A stretch of DNA of 54,996 bases. It comes from Clostridiales bacterium (GTDB lineage Bacteria > Bacillota > Clostridia > Saccharofermentanales > Saccharofermentanaceae). Shown here piece after piece: positions 35,038 to 44,135 of this stretch. The stretch is from positions 1-54,996 of the forward strand of contig JAFZWN010000009.1 of assembly GCA_017617295.1 (NCBI GenBank). The letters are read 5' to 3'. The position numbers and the translations under genes were made by a program. The number at the start of each line of letters is the position of its first letter. The first letter of the stretch is position 1. Under the pieces are notes generated by a model that did not search any database, was not told the origin of the DNA, and was given only the letters and a program-made list of their open reading frames with translations.

Positions 35038-36609
35038 ATGTCAGATCTTATCTTTGCAAAAAATCCCATTATGCCCGGTTTTTATCCCGATCCTTCCATA
35101 TGCGCTGTAGGAGAGAATTACTATCTTTGTAATTCCACTTTCGCGTATTTCCCGGGACTGTCCCTGATGCACAGTAAGGACCTTGTCCACTGGGAGCAGA
35201 TCGGAAACGTGCTCGACCGGCACAGCCAGCTTCCGCTTCAGGGAGCCGATCATTCACAGGGACTTTTTGCTCCGACGATACGTTATCATGACGGAGTCTT
35301 CTATGTTATATGTACGAACGTAACGCACGGCGGCAACTTCATCGTTACGGCGACAAATCCCGAAGGACCCTGGTCCGAGCCTCATTATCTGGAGGATGCC
35401 GACGGTATCGATCCGTCCCTCTTCTTTGACGATGACGGAAAGTGCTACTATATCGGTACGCATCCCAATCCCGACGGAGGAGCCAAGTATAACGGCGACT
35501 GGTATATCTACATAAGCGAAGTCGATCTTAACGAGTGGAAGCTCGTTGGCGGCAAGAAGGATGTCTGGAACGGTGCGCTGAAGAGATGTATCTGGCCCGA
35601 GGGACCGCACATCTACAAGGAGAACGGCTACTACTACATCATGCATGCCGAGGGCGGCACGGGCCCCGAGCACTCCGTCATGATCTGCAGGAGCAAGGAC
35701 ATTTGGGGACCTTATGAGGGCAACCCGAAGAACCCTATCCTCACTCACAGGCACCTGGGCAAGGATTATCCGATCAAGTATGTCGGTCACGGCGATATCA
35801 TCAAGACGCCTAAGGGCGAGTGGTTCATGACGATGCTCGCCGTAAGACCTCTTAACAGATATACCACTATGGGAAGAGAGACTTTCCTCGCCAAGTTCAT
35901 CTGGGAGGATGAGTGGCCCGTCGTTAATCCCGGTACGGGTATCCTTACCAAGATGATCCCGATAGATCTTCCATCATGGGATCCCGAGAAAGATCCCACA
36001 TCCTACACATGCAGGACAGGGCATAAGACGACGATCCCGGGGACTGACAAAGATTACGTCTTCTCATCGATGAAAGAGCTCGGAGACGAGTTCCTGTTCC
36101 TTCGAAACTATCCCGATGATATGTACAGGCTCGACGGCACGGGTCTTGCACTTAAGGCGGGCAAGGACGATATCAAGGCTGTCGCCAGCCCTTCTTATAT
36201 TTCCATCAGACAGCAGCACCATCACTTCGTATCTACGGCAACTCTCGATACGGCGTCGCTTAAGGACGGCGAGAGTGCGGGCCTCGTTCTTCTGCAGAAT
36301 AATCTCTATAACTTAAGGGGCGAGATCACTGACGGGCAGTGCCGCATGATCATCTGTAAGGACGGTAACGACGAGGTGATCGGCAGCGCTGAAGCATCCG
36401 GAAGTGTCAAGATCGGAATCGTTGTCGACGGACTTAAGACAAAGGTATTGTGCAACGGCAAAGAACTTGGAGAGGCAACCGTAGAGGCACTGTCCACGGA
36501 AGTGGCGGGAGGATTCGTAGGCTGCTGCATCGGTCTTTATGTATCGGCAAACGGAAAGGATTCCGACACATACGTGAACTTCACTAATTTCACTTACACG
36601 GGCAAGTGA
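35038..36609 (+). CDS. Glycoside hydrolase family 43, beta-xylosidase/arabinofuranosidase-like
   Basis: This 523-residue protein has no signal peptide, so it is probably intracellular. The five-bladed propeller catalytic domain (1-310) shows the GH43 acids: general base D18 (GFYPDPS), pKa modulator D125 (DGIDPSLF) and general acid E188 (WPEGPHIY). Residues about 320-520 form the beta-sandwich C-terminal domain common in GH43 xylosidases (GLALKAGKDDIKAVASPSYI, QQHHHFVST). It would release xylose or arabinose from imported xylo-oligosaccharides. The ribosome binding site is ACGGAGGAAA. It is followed 15 nt later by a zinc-ribbon gene. Confidence 0.92.
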   Translation: MSDLIFAKNPIMPGFYPDPSICAVGENYYLCNSTFAYFPGLSLMHSKDLVHWEQIGNVLDRHSQLPLQGADHSQGLFAPTIRYHDGVFYVICTNVTHGGNFIVTATNPEGPWSEPHYLEDADGIDPSLFFDDDGKCYYIGTHPNPDGGAKYNGDWYIYISEVDLNEWKLVGGKKDVWNGALKRCIWPEGPHIYKENGYYYIMHAEGGTGPEHSVMICRSKDIWGPYEGNPKNPILTHRHLGKDYPIKYVGHGDIIKTPKGEWFMTMLAVRPLNRYTTMGRETFLAKFIWEDEWPVVNPGTGILTKMIPIDLPSWDPEKDPTSYTCRTGHKTTIPGTDKDYVFSSMKELGDEFLFLRNYPDDMYRLDGTGLALKAGKDDIKAVASPSYISIRQQHHHFVSTATLDTASLKDGESAGLVLLQNNLYNLRGEITDGQCRMIICKDGNDEVIGSAEASGSVKIGIVVDGLKTKVLCNGKELGEATVEALSTEVAGGFVGCCIGLYVSANGKDSDTYVNFTNFTYTGK

Positions 36610-36624
36610 CAGAGGTTTCATACC

Positions 36625-38052
36625 ATGCCGGTCTGGGATACGCCTGATACAGAGGAAAAGCTTACAACGGGTACTGCCGATACGATAAAGTGCCCGGGAT
36701 GCGGGCAGAACATCTTTTTTGATGCGGCGCTAGGTAAGCTCGTCTGTAATTACTGCGGCGGAGCCTATGACCCGCAGACGAAGGAACTGTCCTACAGGCT
36801 CGAGAAGAAGGACCGCGAAGATGCCGATATGGAGGAGTCTTCTAACCACGAGATAGTATGTAACTCATGCGGTTCGATCGTCGTTACTGAGAAGAATACC
36901 GCCGCGACTTTCTGCGCGGTATGCGGATCTCCCGCACTCGTGAGCAGAAGGCTTTCAAAGCAGTTCCGCCCGGACTTCATTATCCCTTTCAAGGTCACCA
37001 GGGAAGAGGCGGTCGATAAGTTTTTGAAGTTTGCGTCAAAAAGGAAGTTCGTTCCCTCGAGCTTCAGGAGCAAGGCGACACTGCAGAAGGTGACGGGTCT
37101 TTATGTGCCGTTCTGGCTCATTGACGGCACCTGCCACATGAAGGTCAGGGGGGAAGGCAGGAAGAACAGGACCGACGACGCAGTCGATAAATATGATGTC
37201 AGCGTTAAGTACGATTTTAAAGTGAAAGGCGTTCCTTTCGACGGCTCGAAAGCCATCAGCGACAGGCTCATGGAAGCGATCGAGCCTTACGATTACGATG
37301 AACTGAAGCCTTTTTCGAACTCCTATCTTCCGGGTTTTTATGCCGAGCGTTATGACCTTACCGCGCTTAATATGTCCGAGAGGATCACGAAGAGGATGGA
37401 TCTCTACGCCGGACAGTATGCGCGCGTTCTGTGTCCCGAATACGATGAGTTCAAGGTGGAACAGAATGAATCCTTCGCCGACGATCTGTCGCAGAAATAT
37501 GCGCTCCTGCCGGTGTGGTTTCTAAACTACGAGTACAGGGGATTTCGATACGGATTTGCCGTCAACGGGCAGACCGGGGAAGTCGAGGGCGATATGCCTG
37601 TATCAGCCATGAAAGGGTTTCTTCAGAAGCTCCTTTTCTGGATCCTTGTAATTGTTCCTGTCGCAGCCGTTATTACTGCCGTTATAGGAACTGCCGTTTG
37701 GCTGATATTGACATATATAGCGCAGATAAAGCTTGCGATCGATGTCATCTTCCCGTTCTTCTGTATCTTTTTACTCATTACGCTCATATATCTTTACTAT
37801 CATGGCATAGCCGGAGCTCCCTCGTTCCTCGGGATATTGTTCTCGGGCAGGGACCTCGATAAGAACGGGACGATCGGCAGGTCTATCGACCGTTCGATCG
37901 CGGATCTCAAGACAAGATACTATAATCTCGGAAACGAGATCAATATGCTCTTGGACGAGGCCCCCGAAGTGCAGCAGTATTATGAAGGTATACCGGGTGC
38001 ATCCATCCAAAAGGAAGAGACATTCATAGGATCAACGCAGATCGAAAGATGA
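36625..38052 (+). CDS. Zinc-ribbon membrane protein
   Basis: Of 475 residues, the first 30 or so hold a zinc ribbon (IKCPGCGQNIFF, then CNYCGGAYDP) and residues about 76-105 a second (CNSCGSIVV, then CAVCGSPALV). A globular region with FWLIDGTCHMKVRGEG and LPVWFLNYEYRGFRYGFAVN follows, then two membrane helices near 340-365 and 372-395. Similar zinc-ribbon proteins are frequent in Firmicutes, with unknown function. It lies 15 bp after the GH43 gene and may be co-transcribed, but no functional link is apparent. Confidence 0.78.
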   Translation: MPVWDTPDTEEKLTTGTADTIKCPGCGQNIFFDAALGKLVCNYCGGAYDPQTKELSYRLEKKDREDADMEESSNHEIVCNSCGSIVVTEKNTAATFCAVCGSPALVSRRLSKQFRPDFIIPFKVTREEAVDKFLKFASKRKFVPSSFRSKATLQKVTGLYVPFWLIDGTCHMKVRGEGRKNRTDDAVDKYDVSVKYDFKVKGVPFDGSKAISDRLMEAIEPYDYDELKPFSNSYLPGFYAERYDLTALNMSERITKRMDLYAGQYARVLCPEYDEFKVEQNESFADDLSQKYALLPVWFLNYEYRGFRYGFAVNGQTGEVEGDMPVSAMKGFLQKLLFWILVIVPVAAVITAVIGTAVWLILTYIAQIKLAIDVIFPFFCIFLLITLIYLYYHGIAGAPSFLGILFSGRDLDKNGTIGRSIDRSIADLKTRYYNLGNEINMLLDEAPEVQQYYEGIPGASIQKEETFIGSTQIER

Positions 38053-38095
38053 CACTTAAGATCAGAAGCTCAAGCTTCCCTGCACGATCGTTCCT

Positions 38096-38116
38096 GCCGT
38101 AAAAATGCGGCTTTTC
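38096..38116 (+). terminator. Weak intrinsic terminator
   Basis: GCCG (38096-38099) and CGGC (38108-38111) are followed by TTTTCG. The stem is short, but it lies 44 nt after the stop codon and before a new promoter. Confidence 0.4.
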
Positions 38117-38135
38117 GTTGCCGGTGCGATTTTTA

Positions 38136-38163
38136 TTGACACCGATATCGGGAATAATATAAT
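38136..38163 (+). promoter_or_regulatory. Promoter with palindromic spacer
   Basis: TTGACA (38136-38141), a 16-nt spacer and TATAAT (38158-38163). The spacer begins with the perfect palindrome CCGATATCGG (38142-38151), a possible operator. Confidence 0.75.
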
Positions 38164-38199
38164 ATTATCTTGATTTTTCATATAAAGGGGATAGATATT

Positions 38200-38886
38200 A
38201 TGGAAAACATGGATAACCTCCGTCAGGAGCGTGAGTCGTTCATGCGGCTCGAGGAGATGAAGGGCTACAGGGAACTTGCATCCAAGACGCAGTTTCTCTT
38301 CTGGCTATCGATCGGCAGTATAGTATTGAGTGTCGGTACCGCCTTAGGGCTTTTGACTGATATGGCGTCTGCGGGTTCAGCCGAGCAGGCTGCCCGGTCG
38401 GCCAGTTCGCTGGCGATAGCCATCGCGGTAATGTCACTGGGCGTCGGTCTCGCATTTTCATTTGTGACGATGGGCATGGGCAAGCAGAACACATCATTCC
38501 GTACGGCGGGTATGTATTACCTTATCTCGTCATTGATCTCTTTCGCCTACGACCTGTCCGGCAACAACATCGTGAGACTGTTCGCGTCTGCGCTGGCGGC
38601 ACTTTACATCCTGAAGTTCTCACTGGCTATGAACGAGAGCCTTCACAGTGTCGACAACATTCTTGCTGAGTCATGGGACAAGTTCAGGACAGCGTATTTC
38701 ATCATGATCGGTGCGAGCATCCTATGTACTTTCATTGCTTTTATTCCGATCATTGGACTTCTGGCACTGTTAGGAATTTTTGCCTGCGCGATCGCAGCGA
38801 TCGTACTGCAGATCTGGGAGATCATCCTTCTTTACAAGTCGGCTGCCGCATTCTCATCGTACATGCCCGGTCGGGATCGTTTCTGA
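38200..38886 (+). CDS. Small polytopic membrane protein, function unknown
   Basis: Of 228 residues, about 25 N-terminal residues are charged, then about five hydrophobic helices (TQFLFWLSIGSIVLSVGTAL; SSLASIAVMSLG-like; YYLISSLISFAY; a pair near 175-215). No family recognised. ATG 38200 is chosen for its GGGGAT site; the frame from 38170 starts inside the promoter leader. It probably stands alone under its own strong promoter. Confidence 0.65.
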   Translation: MENMDNLRQERESFMRLEEMKGYRELASKTQFLFWLSIGSIVLSVGTALGLLTDMASAGSAEQAARSASSLAIAIAVMSLGVGLAFSFVTMGMGKQNTSFRTAGMYYLISSLISFAYDLSGNNIVRLFASALAALYILKFSLAMNESLHSVDNILAESWDKFRTAYFIMIGASILCTFIAFIPIIGLLALLGIFACAIAAIVLQIWEIILLYKSAAAFSSYMPGRDRF

Positions 38887-38950
38887 TAAAGGAACGGATC
38901 GGTAACAGACCGGGAGGATCACTTCCCCGATTTACCGGATACTCATAAAC

Positions 38951-38975
38951 GCACTGCTCCGCCAAGGAGCAGTGC
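38951..38975 (+). terminator. Stem-loop after the membrane-protein gene
   Basis: GCACTGCTCC (38951-38960) and GGAGCAGTGC (38966-38975) form a perfect 10-bp stem with a 5-nt loop, followed by CATTT. The T-run is short, so termination may be partial. Confidence 0.6.
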
Positions 38976-39143
38976 CATTTCCGGTGCGGCTTGATCCCCA
39001 AAGGAAGTTCGAAGAGCCGTTAAGTAAGAGAGAAACATAATTGAAAGAGAAGGCAGGATCCATTATAGGTACTTCTGAGATAACTAAATGATATAATGTT
39101 TCGGTAGATCCGCTTTATAAGCGTTAATTGTATTGGAGAGCTA

Positions 39144-40088
39144 ATGGACGGCAACACTTTCTATTTTGATTTTGAAGAAGCACTGATCATGTGGCTTCAG
39201 CGTATCTTCGGAGACGCGGGCGTATATATAGGGACCATATTCACATATGTGGGCGAGACGGTATTCCTCATCGCGCTCCTGGGCTTTATCTACTGGTGTT
39301 ACGACAAGCGGAAAGGCAAGGACATCGGTGTTGCGATCGTAGTCGCCGTCGTCTGGAATCCTCTCGTAAAGAACCTGGTATTGAGAAGAAGGCCGTATAT
39401 GGTCCATGACGGAGTCAAGTGCCTGAAGGCTCCGACCACCTCGGAGGCTGATGTCAACGATATCGCCGCACAGGGTTATTCGTTCCCGAGCGGTCACTCC
39501 ACCAACAGTGCCTGCGTCTACGGTTACATGCCTCTTATCTTCAAGCATAAGATCTTTAAGATCATGGCGGTGGCGCTTCCCTTTATCGTCGGTCTGTCGA
39601 GAGTCATACTGGGCGTTCATTATCCCACAGATGTATTTGTCGGCTGGGCGATGGGTTATATCATCTGTTTCGGCGTGTTCTTTTTCCAGAAAAGATTCAA
39701 AAAGCAGTGGATCTTCCATCTTACCCTTTTCCTGATCTCCCTGGTCGGGATATTTTACTGTAAGACAGAGGATTATTATACCTGTATAGGTGTCATGGCG
39801 GGCCTGTTCCTGGCTATCCCTTTTGAAGAGAAGTTCGTAAATTTCAGCAATACGAGAAAGCCTCTCTTCTGTGTCTTAAGAGTAGCAGGAGGATTCGCTC
39901 TTTTCGGGCTTCTTTCAGTTCTTTTAAAACTGCCGTTCTCAAAGGAATTCCTGGACAGCGGAACGTCACTCGCTTTTCTTGTCCGAAGCGTAAGATATCT
40001 TATCCTGGTATTTGTTCTGATAGGCGTCTATCCTATGGCGTTTGCACCGGTAGAGAAACTTCTCACAAAGAAGAAGGAGAACGCCTGA
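39144..40088 (+). CDS. PAP2-family membrane phosphatase
   Basis: This 314-residue integral membrane protein has the full three-part acid-phosphatase motif: K76-x6-R83-P84 (KNLVLRRRP), SFPSGHSTN (PSGH at 115-118) and S152-R153-x5-H159 (LSRVILGVHYPTD). Such proteins dephosphorylate undecaprenyl pyrophosphate or phosphatidic-acid-like lipids at the outer membrane face. The C-terminal 120 residues add more helices. The ribosome binding site is TTGGAGAG. A TATAAT at 39092-39097 is a likely -10. It converges with the HAD gene 1 nt away. Confidence 0.92.
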   Translation: MDGNTFYFDFEEALIMWLQRIFGDAGVYIGTIFTYVGETVFLIALLGFIYWCYDKRKGKDIGVAIVVAVVWNPLVKNLVLRRRPYMVHDGVKCLKAPTTSEADVNDIAAQGYSFPSGHSTNSACVYGYMPLIFKHKIFKIMAVALPFIVGLSRVILGVHYPTDVFVGWAMGYIICFGVFFFQKRFKKQWIFHLTLFLISLVGIFYCKTEDYYTCIGVMAGLFLAIPFEEKFVNFSNTRKPLFCVLRVAGGFALFGLLSVLLKLPFSKEFLDSGTSLAFLVRSVRYLILVFVLIGVYPMAFAPVEKLLTKKKENA

Positions 40089-40089
40089 T

Positions 40090-40764
40090 CTATATAAGAC
40101 CGATCACATCAGAAGGCTTATACAGCTGTTCGAAAGAATCGTTTACCGGGAACTGCTCCGGGTCTTTTACGATGAACCATGCTGCCTGGTATGCTTTCAT
40201 GCCGATCTGCCTTGCGGCCTCGAGTTCGCGGCTTCCGCCGTCCCCGATATAAAGGCACTCCCCGGGCGTGACATCCAGTCTTCTCATGCATTCTTCAAAT
40301 ATACGCGGATCGGGCTTCTTTATGCCAAGTTCAAAAGACAGGCAGGGTGCATCAAAAAGATCATAGAGCCTGCTCTCCTTTATGACCGTGACTTCTTCCG
40401 AGAAACAGTTGCTTATAAGTCCGATCCTGATACCCTTTTCCTTAAGAGAATTGAGCATAACGAATATCTCGTCTGGTATCCTTTGGAAACAGGCCCTTTT
40501 GGTATCGGTGCGCTTTTTGATCACCATATCAAGAAGCTCGGGCGAATAAACGTCATTGGCTCTCATTATCGCGGCGATGACATCTTCGAGCGTCCTTTTC
40601 CCGTTGGTGCGGTCCTCATCGGACTTATCCCATATCGACCTGAACTTATCTCTGTTGATATTAAGGTCAGAAGCGATCTGTGTCCCGAAATACACCGGTC
40701 CTTCATTAAGCGTGACGAGTGTCTCGAACATATCGAAGATAACTGCTTTGATATTCTTTTCCAT
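40090..40764 (-). CDS. HAD-superfamily hydrolase
   Basis: This 224-residue protein has motif I FDMFETLVTL, in which the second Asp of the usual DxD is Phe (as in haloacid-dehalogenase-like members), motif II ISNCFS, a Lys in ELGIKKPDPRIF and the terminal acidic motif YIGDGGSRELEAA. It is a soluble cytoplasmic phosphatase or dehalogenase; substrate unknown. No Shine-Dalgarno sequence is present, and an extended -10 ends 6 nt before the ATG, so the mRNA is predicted to be leaderless. Confidence 0.85.
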   Translation of the reverse strand: MEKNIKAVIFDMFETLVTLNEGPVYFGTQIASDLNINRDKFRSIWDKSDEDRTNGKRTLEDVIAAIMRANDVYSPELLDMVIKKRTDTKRACFQRIPDEIFVMLNSLKEKGIRIGLISNCFSEEVTVIKESRLYDLFDAPCLSFELGIKKPDPRIFEECMRRLDVTPGECLYIGDGGSRELEAARQIGMKAYQAAWFIVKDPEQFPVNDSFEQLYKPSDVIGLI

Positions 40765-40770
40765 ACAACA

Positions 40771-40779
40771 AGTATATCA
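40771..40779 (-). promoter_or_regulatory. Extended -10 promoter of the HAD gene, predicted leaderless
   Basis: On the minus strand TGATATACT (40779-40771) is followed by 6 nt and the ATG at 40764. No good -35 is seen, consistent with an extended -10 promoter. Confidence 0.6.
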
Positions 40780-40866
40780 TTATTAAAGGCACTGTTTGCC
40801 TTGAAGATTTGTGCTTCAAATGTTAAGGTATATTTGACTGAATAAAACAATCAGGAGGATTTTCAA

Positions 40867-42186
40867 ATGGGACTTTTTGATAAGAAATTCTGTGATTTCT
40901 GCGGTAACAAGATCGGAATGCTCGGCAACAGAAAGCTCGAAGACGCCAACATGTGTAAGGACTGCGCAGCTAAGCTTTCACCGTGGTTTTCCGAGCGCCG
41001 TCACAGCACAAAGTCTGATATCGAAGCCCAGCTCGCATACCGTGAGCAGAACAAGTCGGCAGTCGCTGCCTTCAGGGCCACAAAGACTTACGGCAAGCGC
41101 ACCAAGCTCATGATCGACGAGAATAACCGCAAGTTCATGGTAACGAGCGCAAGCGATATCATGACTGCCAATCCCGATGTTCTCGACTTCTCGCAGGCCA
41201 TGAACTGCGAGCTCGACATCAGGGAGAACCGTCACGAAGAGTTCCGCACGGACAGCCAGGGCAAGAGAGTCAGCTATAATCCTCCCCGTTATAACTATTC
41301 ATATGATATGCACGTTACCATCCAGGTCCAGCATCCATATTTTGACGAGATCAAGTTCGCTCTCAGTAACGGAAGCATCAATGTCGGCAACCAGCAGATG
41401 AATCCCATGGGTATGGGAATGGGCGGAGGATGGAATATGTCCCATTCCTCCAATAATATCCTCAAGGACCGTCAGATCAACGAGTATTATGAGTGCCTCG
41501 AGGAAGGCAACCAGATCAAGGCTGCGATCGATGCCATGCGCATGGGTACTCCTATCGGTGCTATGGGCGGCATGGGCATGAACCCCAATATGGGCGGCGT
41601 TAACAGTAATGACCCGGCACTCATGGCAGCAAGGATGCAGCAGGCACAAATCGAGGCTATGAAGGCAGCAGCCAGGCCGAATAACATGGGTGCTGCAGGA
41701 ATGGGCGCTGCAGGAATGGCTGGAATGGGCGCCGGTATGGTGGCCGGTATGGGCATGCAGGGAATGCAGGGAATGCAGCAGCCCAGCATGGGAATGAACC
41801 CGAACATGGGAATGGGCATGCAGCCCGGTATGGGAATGCCTCAGCAGGGTATGCAGCCGGGTATGGGTATGAATCCCGGAATGCAGCAGAACATGGGTAT
41901 GAATCCCAATATGGGAATGCAGGGAATGAACCCGAACATGGGAATGGGTATGCAGCCCGGAATGGGAATGCCTCAGCAGGGTATGCAGCAGCCCGGAATG
42001 GGTATGCCTCAGCAGGGCATGCAGCAGCCCGGTATGGGTATGCCTCAGCAGGGTATGCAGAATATGGGTCAGCCCGCACGTCCCGCTGTTACTCCCGGAA
42101 TGACGGTAACCTGTCCCGTATGTCAGGCAACCACTCCCGTTGACGAGTCCCTTTGCTGTCAGTTCTGCGGCAACCGCCTCTCCTGA
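40867..42186 (+). CDS. DUF4428-like zinc-finger protein with Met/Gly/Gln-rich repeats and C-terminal zinc ribbon
   Basis: This 439-residue protein has an N-terminal zinc finger (FCDFCGNKIG, then CKDCAAKLS, DUF4428-like, about 1-60). A middle domain of about 130 residues includes HVTIQVQHPYFDEIKF. Residues about 180-405 are low complexity and rich in Met, Gly, Gln, Pro and Asn, built from units such as GMGMPQQGMQQP and MNPNMGMGMQ. The C-terminal zinc ribbon is CPVCQATTPVDESLCCQFCG. The DNA of the low-complexity part is itself repetitive (about 41680-42075). No signal peptide, so cytoplasmic; function unknown. The ribosome binding site is CAGGAGG. A strong terminator follows. Confidence 0.82.
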   Translation: MGLFDKKFCDFCGNKIGMLGNRKLEDANMCKDCAAKLSPWFSERRHSTKSDIEAQLAYREQNKSAVAAFRATKTYGKRTKLMIDENNRKFMVTSASDIMTANPDVLDFSQAMNCELDIRENRHEEFRTDSQGKRVSYNPPRYNYSYDMHVTIQVQHPYFDEIKFALSNGSINVGNQQMNPMGMGMGGGWNMSHSSNNILKDRQINEYYECLEEGNQIKAAIDAMRMGTPIGAMGGMGMNPNMGGVNSNDPALMAARMQQAQIEAMKAAARPNNMGAAGMGAAGMAGMGAGMVAGMGMQGMQGMQQPSMGMNPNMGMGMQPGMGMPQQGMQPGMGMNPGMQQNMGMNPNMGMQGMNPNMGMGMQPGMGMPQQGMQQPGMGMPQQGMQQPGMGMPQQGMQNMGQPARPAVTPGMTVTCPVCQATTPVDESLCCQFCGNRLS

Positions 42187-42210
42187 CCGGAAGTTTTTAC
42201 TTAATAAGAC

Positions 42211-42243
42211 CGCCCCGTTTCGTAATGAAGCGGGGCGTTGTTT
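42211..42243 (+). terminator. Intrinsic terminator after the Met-rich protein gene
   Basis: CGCCCCGTTTC (42211-42221) pairs with GAAGCGGGGCG (42227-42237; one G-T pair) around GTAAT, followed by TTGTTT. Confidence 0.85.
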
Positions 42244-42269
42244 ATCCTGAATAAAACCTGTAGCCTGTC

Positions 42270-43868
42270 TTACTCTCTCCTGAACTGCGAGACGAACTTC
42301 CAGGCGTTCTCGATGCTGTGCTGTCTGCATTCGTGGACCTGGTCGCTTACGCTCGCGAATGCTGTCCTGCAGATGCCGTCCTCACTGTCAAAGTAGTGGA
42401 TAGTTAGAGTCGAGCCGCGTGAAGGATCGGGAACCTTTTCGATTCGGTCGCCCTGAAGTCCCCAGATCGGATCTTCCCAATTGTCCTTATTATCATAAGA
42501 GACATCATCAAAATTCTTTCGGAGCTTATTTACTTCAGCCACATATTTAACCCTCTCGAGGGATGTCTCCGCATGGAACGGAAGCTCGGGGAGGTGAGAC
42601 TTTTCTCCGCCCGAATAGAAGACGGGAACGGAGACGGTCTTATTGAGCCTGTCGGTGACGGGCTTTCCGTAGAATGTGGTATAAACAGGGAAGAGGGCGC
42701 TCGCCGGCATGATGCCTGCCAGGATCTCGGGGCACTCCTGATAAAGATCCCAGGTCTTGCCGCTTCCCATGGAGAAGCCGGTCGCATAGATCCTCTTCTC
42801 ATCTATCTTATAACGCGTCTGAAGAGTCTCGATCACCTGTTTGGCTTCCCTTGCGGTGACGAACTGATGGTTCTCGATCGATACGAAAAGGAAATTAAAC
42901 TTTTTCGCCACTTCCCACCAGCCGGCAACATATGTCAGATACATGGAGGAGTCTCCGCCTCCGTGAAAACCGATCACCAGCGGAGCGGGACCGTTATCAA
43001 AGAGCCCGTTATTATAGTAGGCGAAGTAGCCGACCTTGTGCTCAGGCTTTTTCTCCGGCAGGAATTCATTGTCATCGGTGGTCTTTACTGTGACGTATCC
43101 GATATCTTCGGTCATATTAAGCTCGCCGAAGTCGGGCTCGAGCTCGATCTTGCCGCACCACATCTTGAACTTCTTTACGAAAGAATAAAAGTCTTTCTCA
43201 TACTCGGCTTTCTCTTTTATGAGCAGGTTCTCGCAGGACTTAAATGCGCTGTTGATATCCTCGCTGTTTCCTACACTCAATATAGCGATATCTTTTCTCT
43301 GAAGATCAGGCATCACGCTCAGTCTCTCCATCGAGCACATGGCCGGAGTGATCTCTCCGGGTCCCCAGAGATACTCACCATCGATCTTTTTGAGGAGATT
43401 TCCAGCCACGAAGTCGGCGGAGGCTCCGAAACTGTAGATATCCGTGCGGAATTTCGCGCCTCTGGCAAAATATCCTTCGAAAGTCTTGGTAAAGAAATTG
43501 AAGTCCTCGACGATACCGTCCTTATAGACCTGGATCATCTTGATCTCGGCGATCACGTCGGAATAAAGCGACTCTTTTGCTCCTGCCCATCCGCCTTCAG
43601 CTGCCGGATAGATAAAAAGAACGCTTGAATCATATGCTGCAGCGATCTTTGAGAGACCTGTCTCTTCCGCGAATCTTACCGCGCTTTCCATATCCTGCTT
43701 CTCTTCTTCGAAAACGAGGAGCAGCGGTGCCCTGAATCCGTAGTTGTTCGTCTGTCCGTCCAGATCGTTATCGGGAACGTAGACTTTCATCGTAAAAGAC
43801 TGAAAGTCATGCTCCCATGTTTTTCCATTGCCAAGGTCTCTGACCTCGGGTCTCTCCATCATCGGCAT
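42270..43868 (-). CDS. Large esterase, PHB-depolymerase/feruloyl-esterase-like
   Basis: This 532-residue protein has no signal peptide. The C-terminal half is an alpha/beta hydrolase: PLVIGFHGGGDSS (oxyanion region), YATGFSMGSGKTW (nucleophile Ser near 360), and a late His in the closing region (QVHECRQHSIENAWKFVSQF). The N-terminal half repeats parts of the same topology (APLLLVFEEE, then YSFGASADFVAGNLL) without an intact nucleophile Ser, so it may be a degenerate second hydrolase domain. Family precedents act on acyl polyesters or feruloylated xylan; the substrate here is unknown. The ribosome binding site is CAGGAGGG. Confidence 0.75.
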   Translation of the reverse strand: MPMMERPEVRDLGNGKTWEHDFQSFTMKVYVPDNDLDGQTNNYGFRAPLLLVFEEEKQDMESAVRFAEETGLSKIAAAYDSSVLFIYPAAEGGWAGAKESLYSDVIAEIKMIQVYKDGIVEDFNFFTKTFEGYFARGAKFRTDIYSFGASADFVAGNLLKKIDGEYLWGPGEITPAMCSMERLSVMPDLQRKDIAILSVGNSEDINSAFKSCENLLIKEKAEYEKDFYSFVKKFKMWCGKIELEPDFGELNMTEDIGYVTVKTTDDNEFLPEKKPEHKVGYFAYYNNGLFDNGPAPLVIGFHGGGDSSMYLTYVAGWWEVAKKFNFLFVSIENHQFVTAREAKQVIETLQTRYKIDEKRIYATGFSMGSGKTWDLYQECPEILAGIMPASALFPVYTTFYGKPVTDRLNKTVSVPVFYSGGEKSHLPELPFHAETSLERVKYVAEVNKLRKNFDDVSYDNKDNWEDPIWGLQGDRIEKVPDPSRGSTLTIHYFDSEDGICRTAFASVSDQVHECRQHSIENAWKFVSQFRRE

Positions 43869-44135
43869 AAGTATCCCTCCTGATAATAATTCCTCCTGAT
43901 ACTATACCATTTATATACCGTTATCGGAAACATCCGGCATGTTTTCCCTGTTTTCAATTGTTTTCACTTTGCGCTATGACCCCCTGGGGCAAAAAAGCGG
44001 AAAGAACTTTCAAGAGAAGATGTAACAGTGTTACGGATCGAGTGATAACAGGCGTGATACGAAGCGGCGCTTAAGGCCTCTTATGCGGCTTCTCAAATGA
44101 ATATAAATGACAAAAAATGAAAATCCGGGACGATA

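Noticed and set aside
41680..42075. Possible CRISPR-like array
   Set aside because: The repeats are in frame, unequal in length, and lack uniform spacers; they encode the low-complexity tract.
41299..42330. Minus-strand frame rich in His/Leu/Thr opposite the Met-rich protein
   Set aside because: It is the shadow of the Met/Gly/Gln repeats and overlaps the real convergent esterase gene; no start signal.
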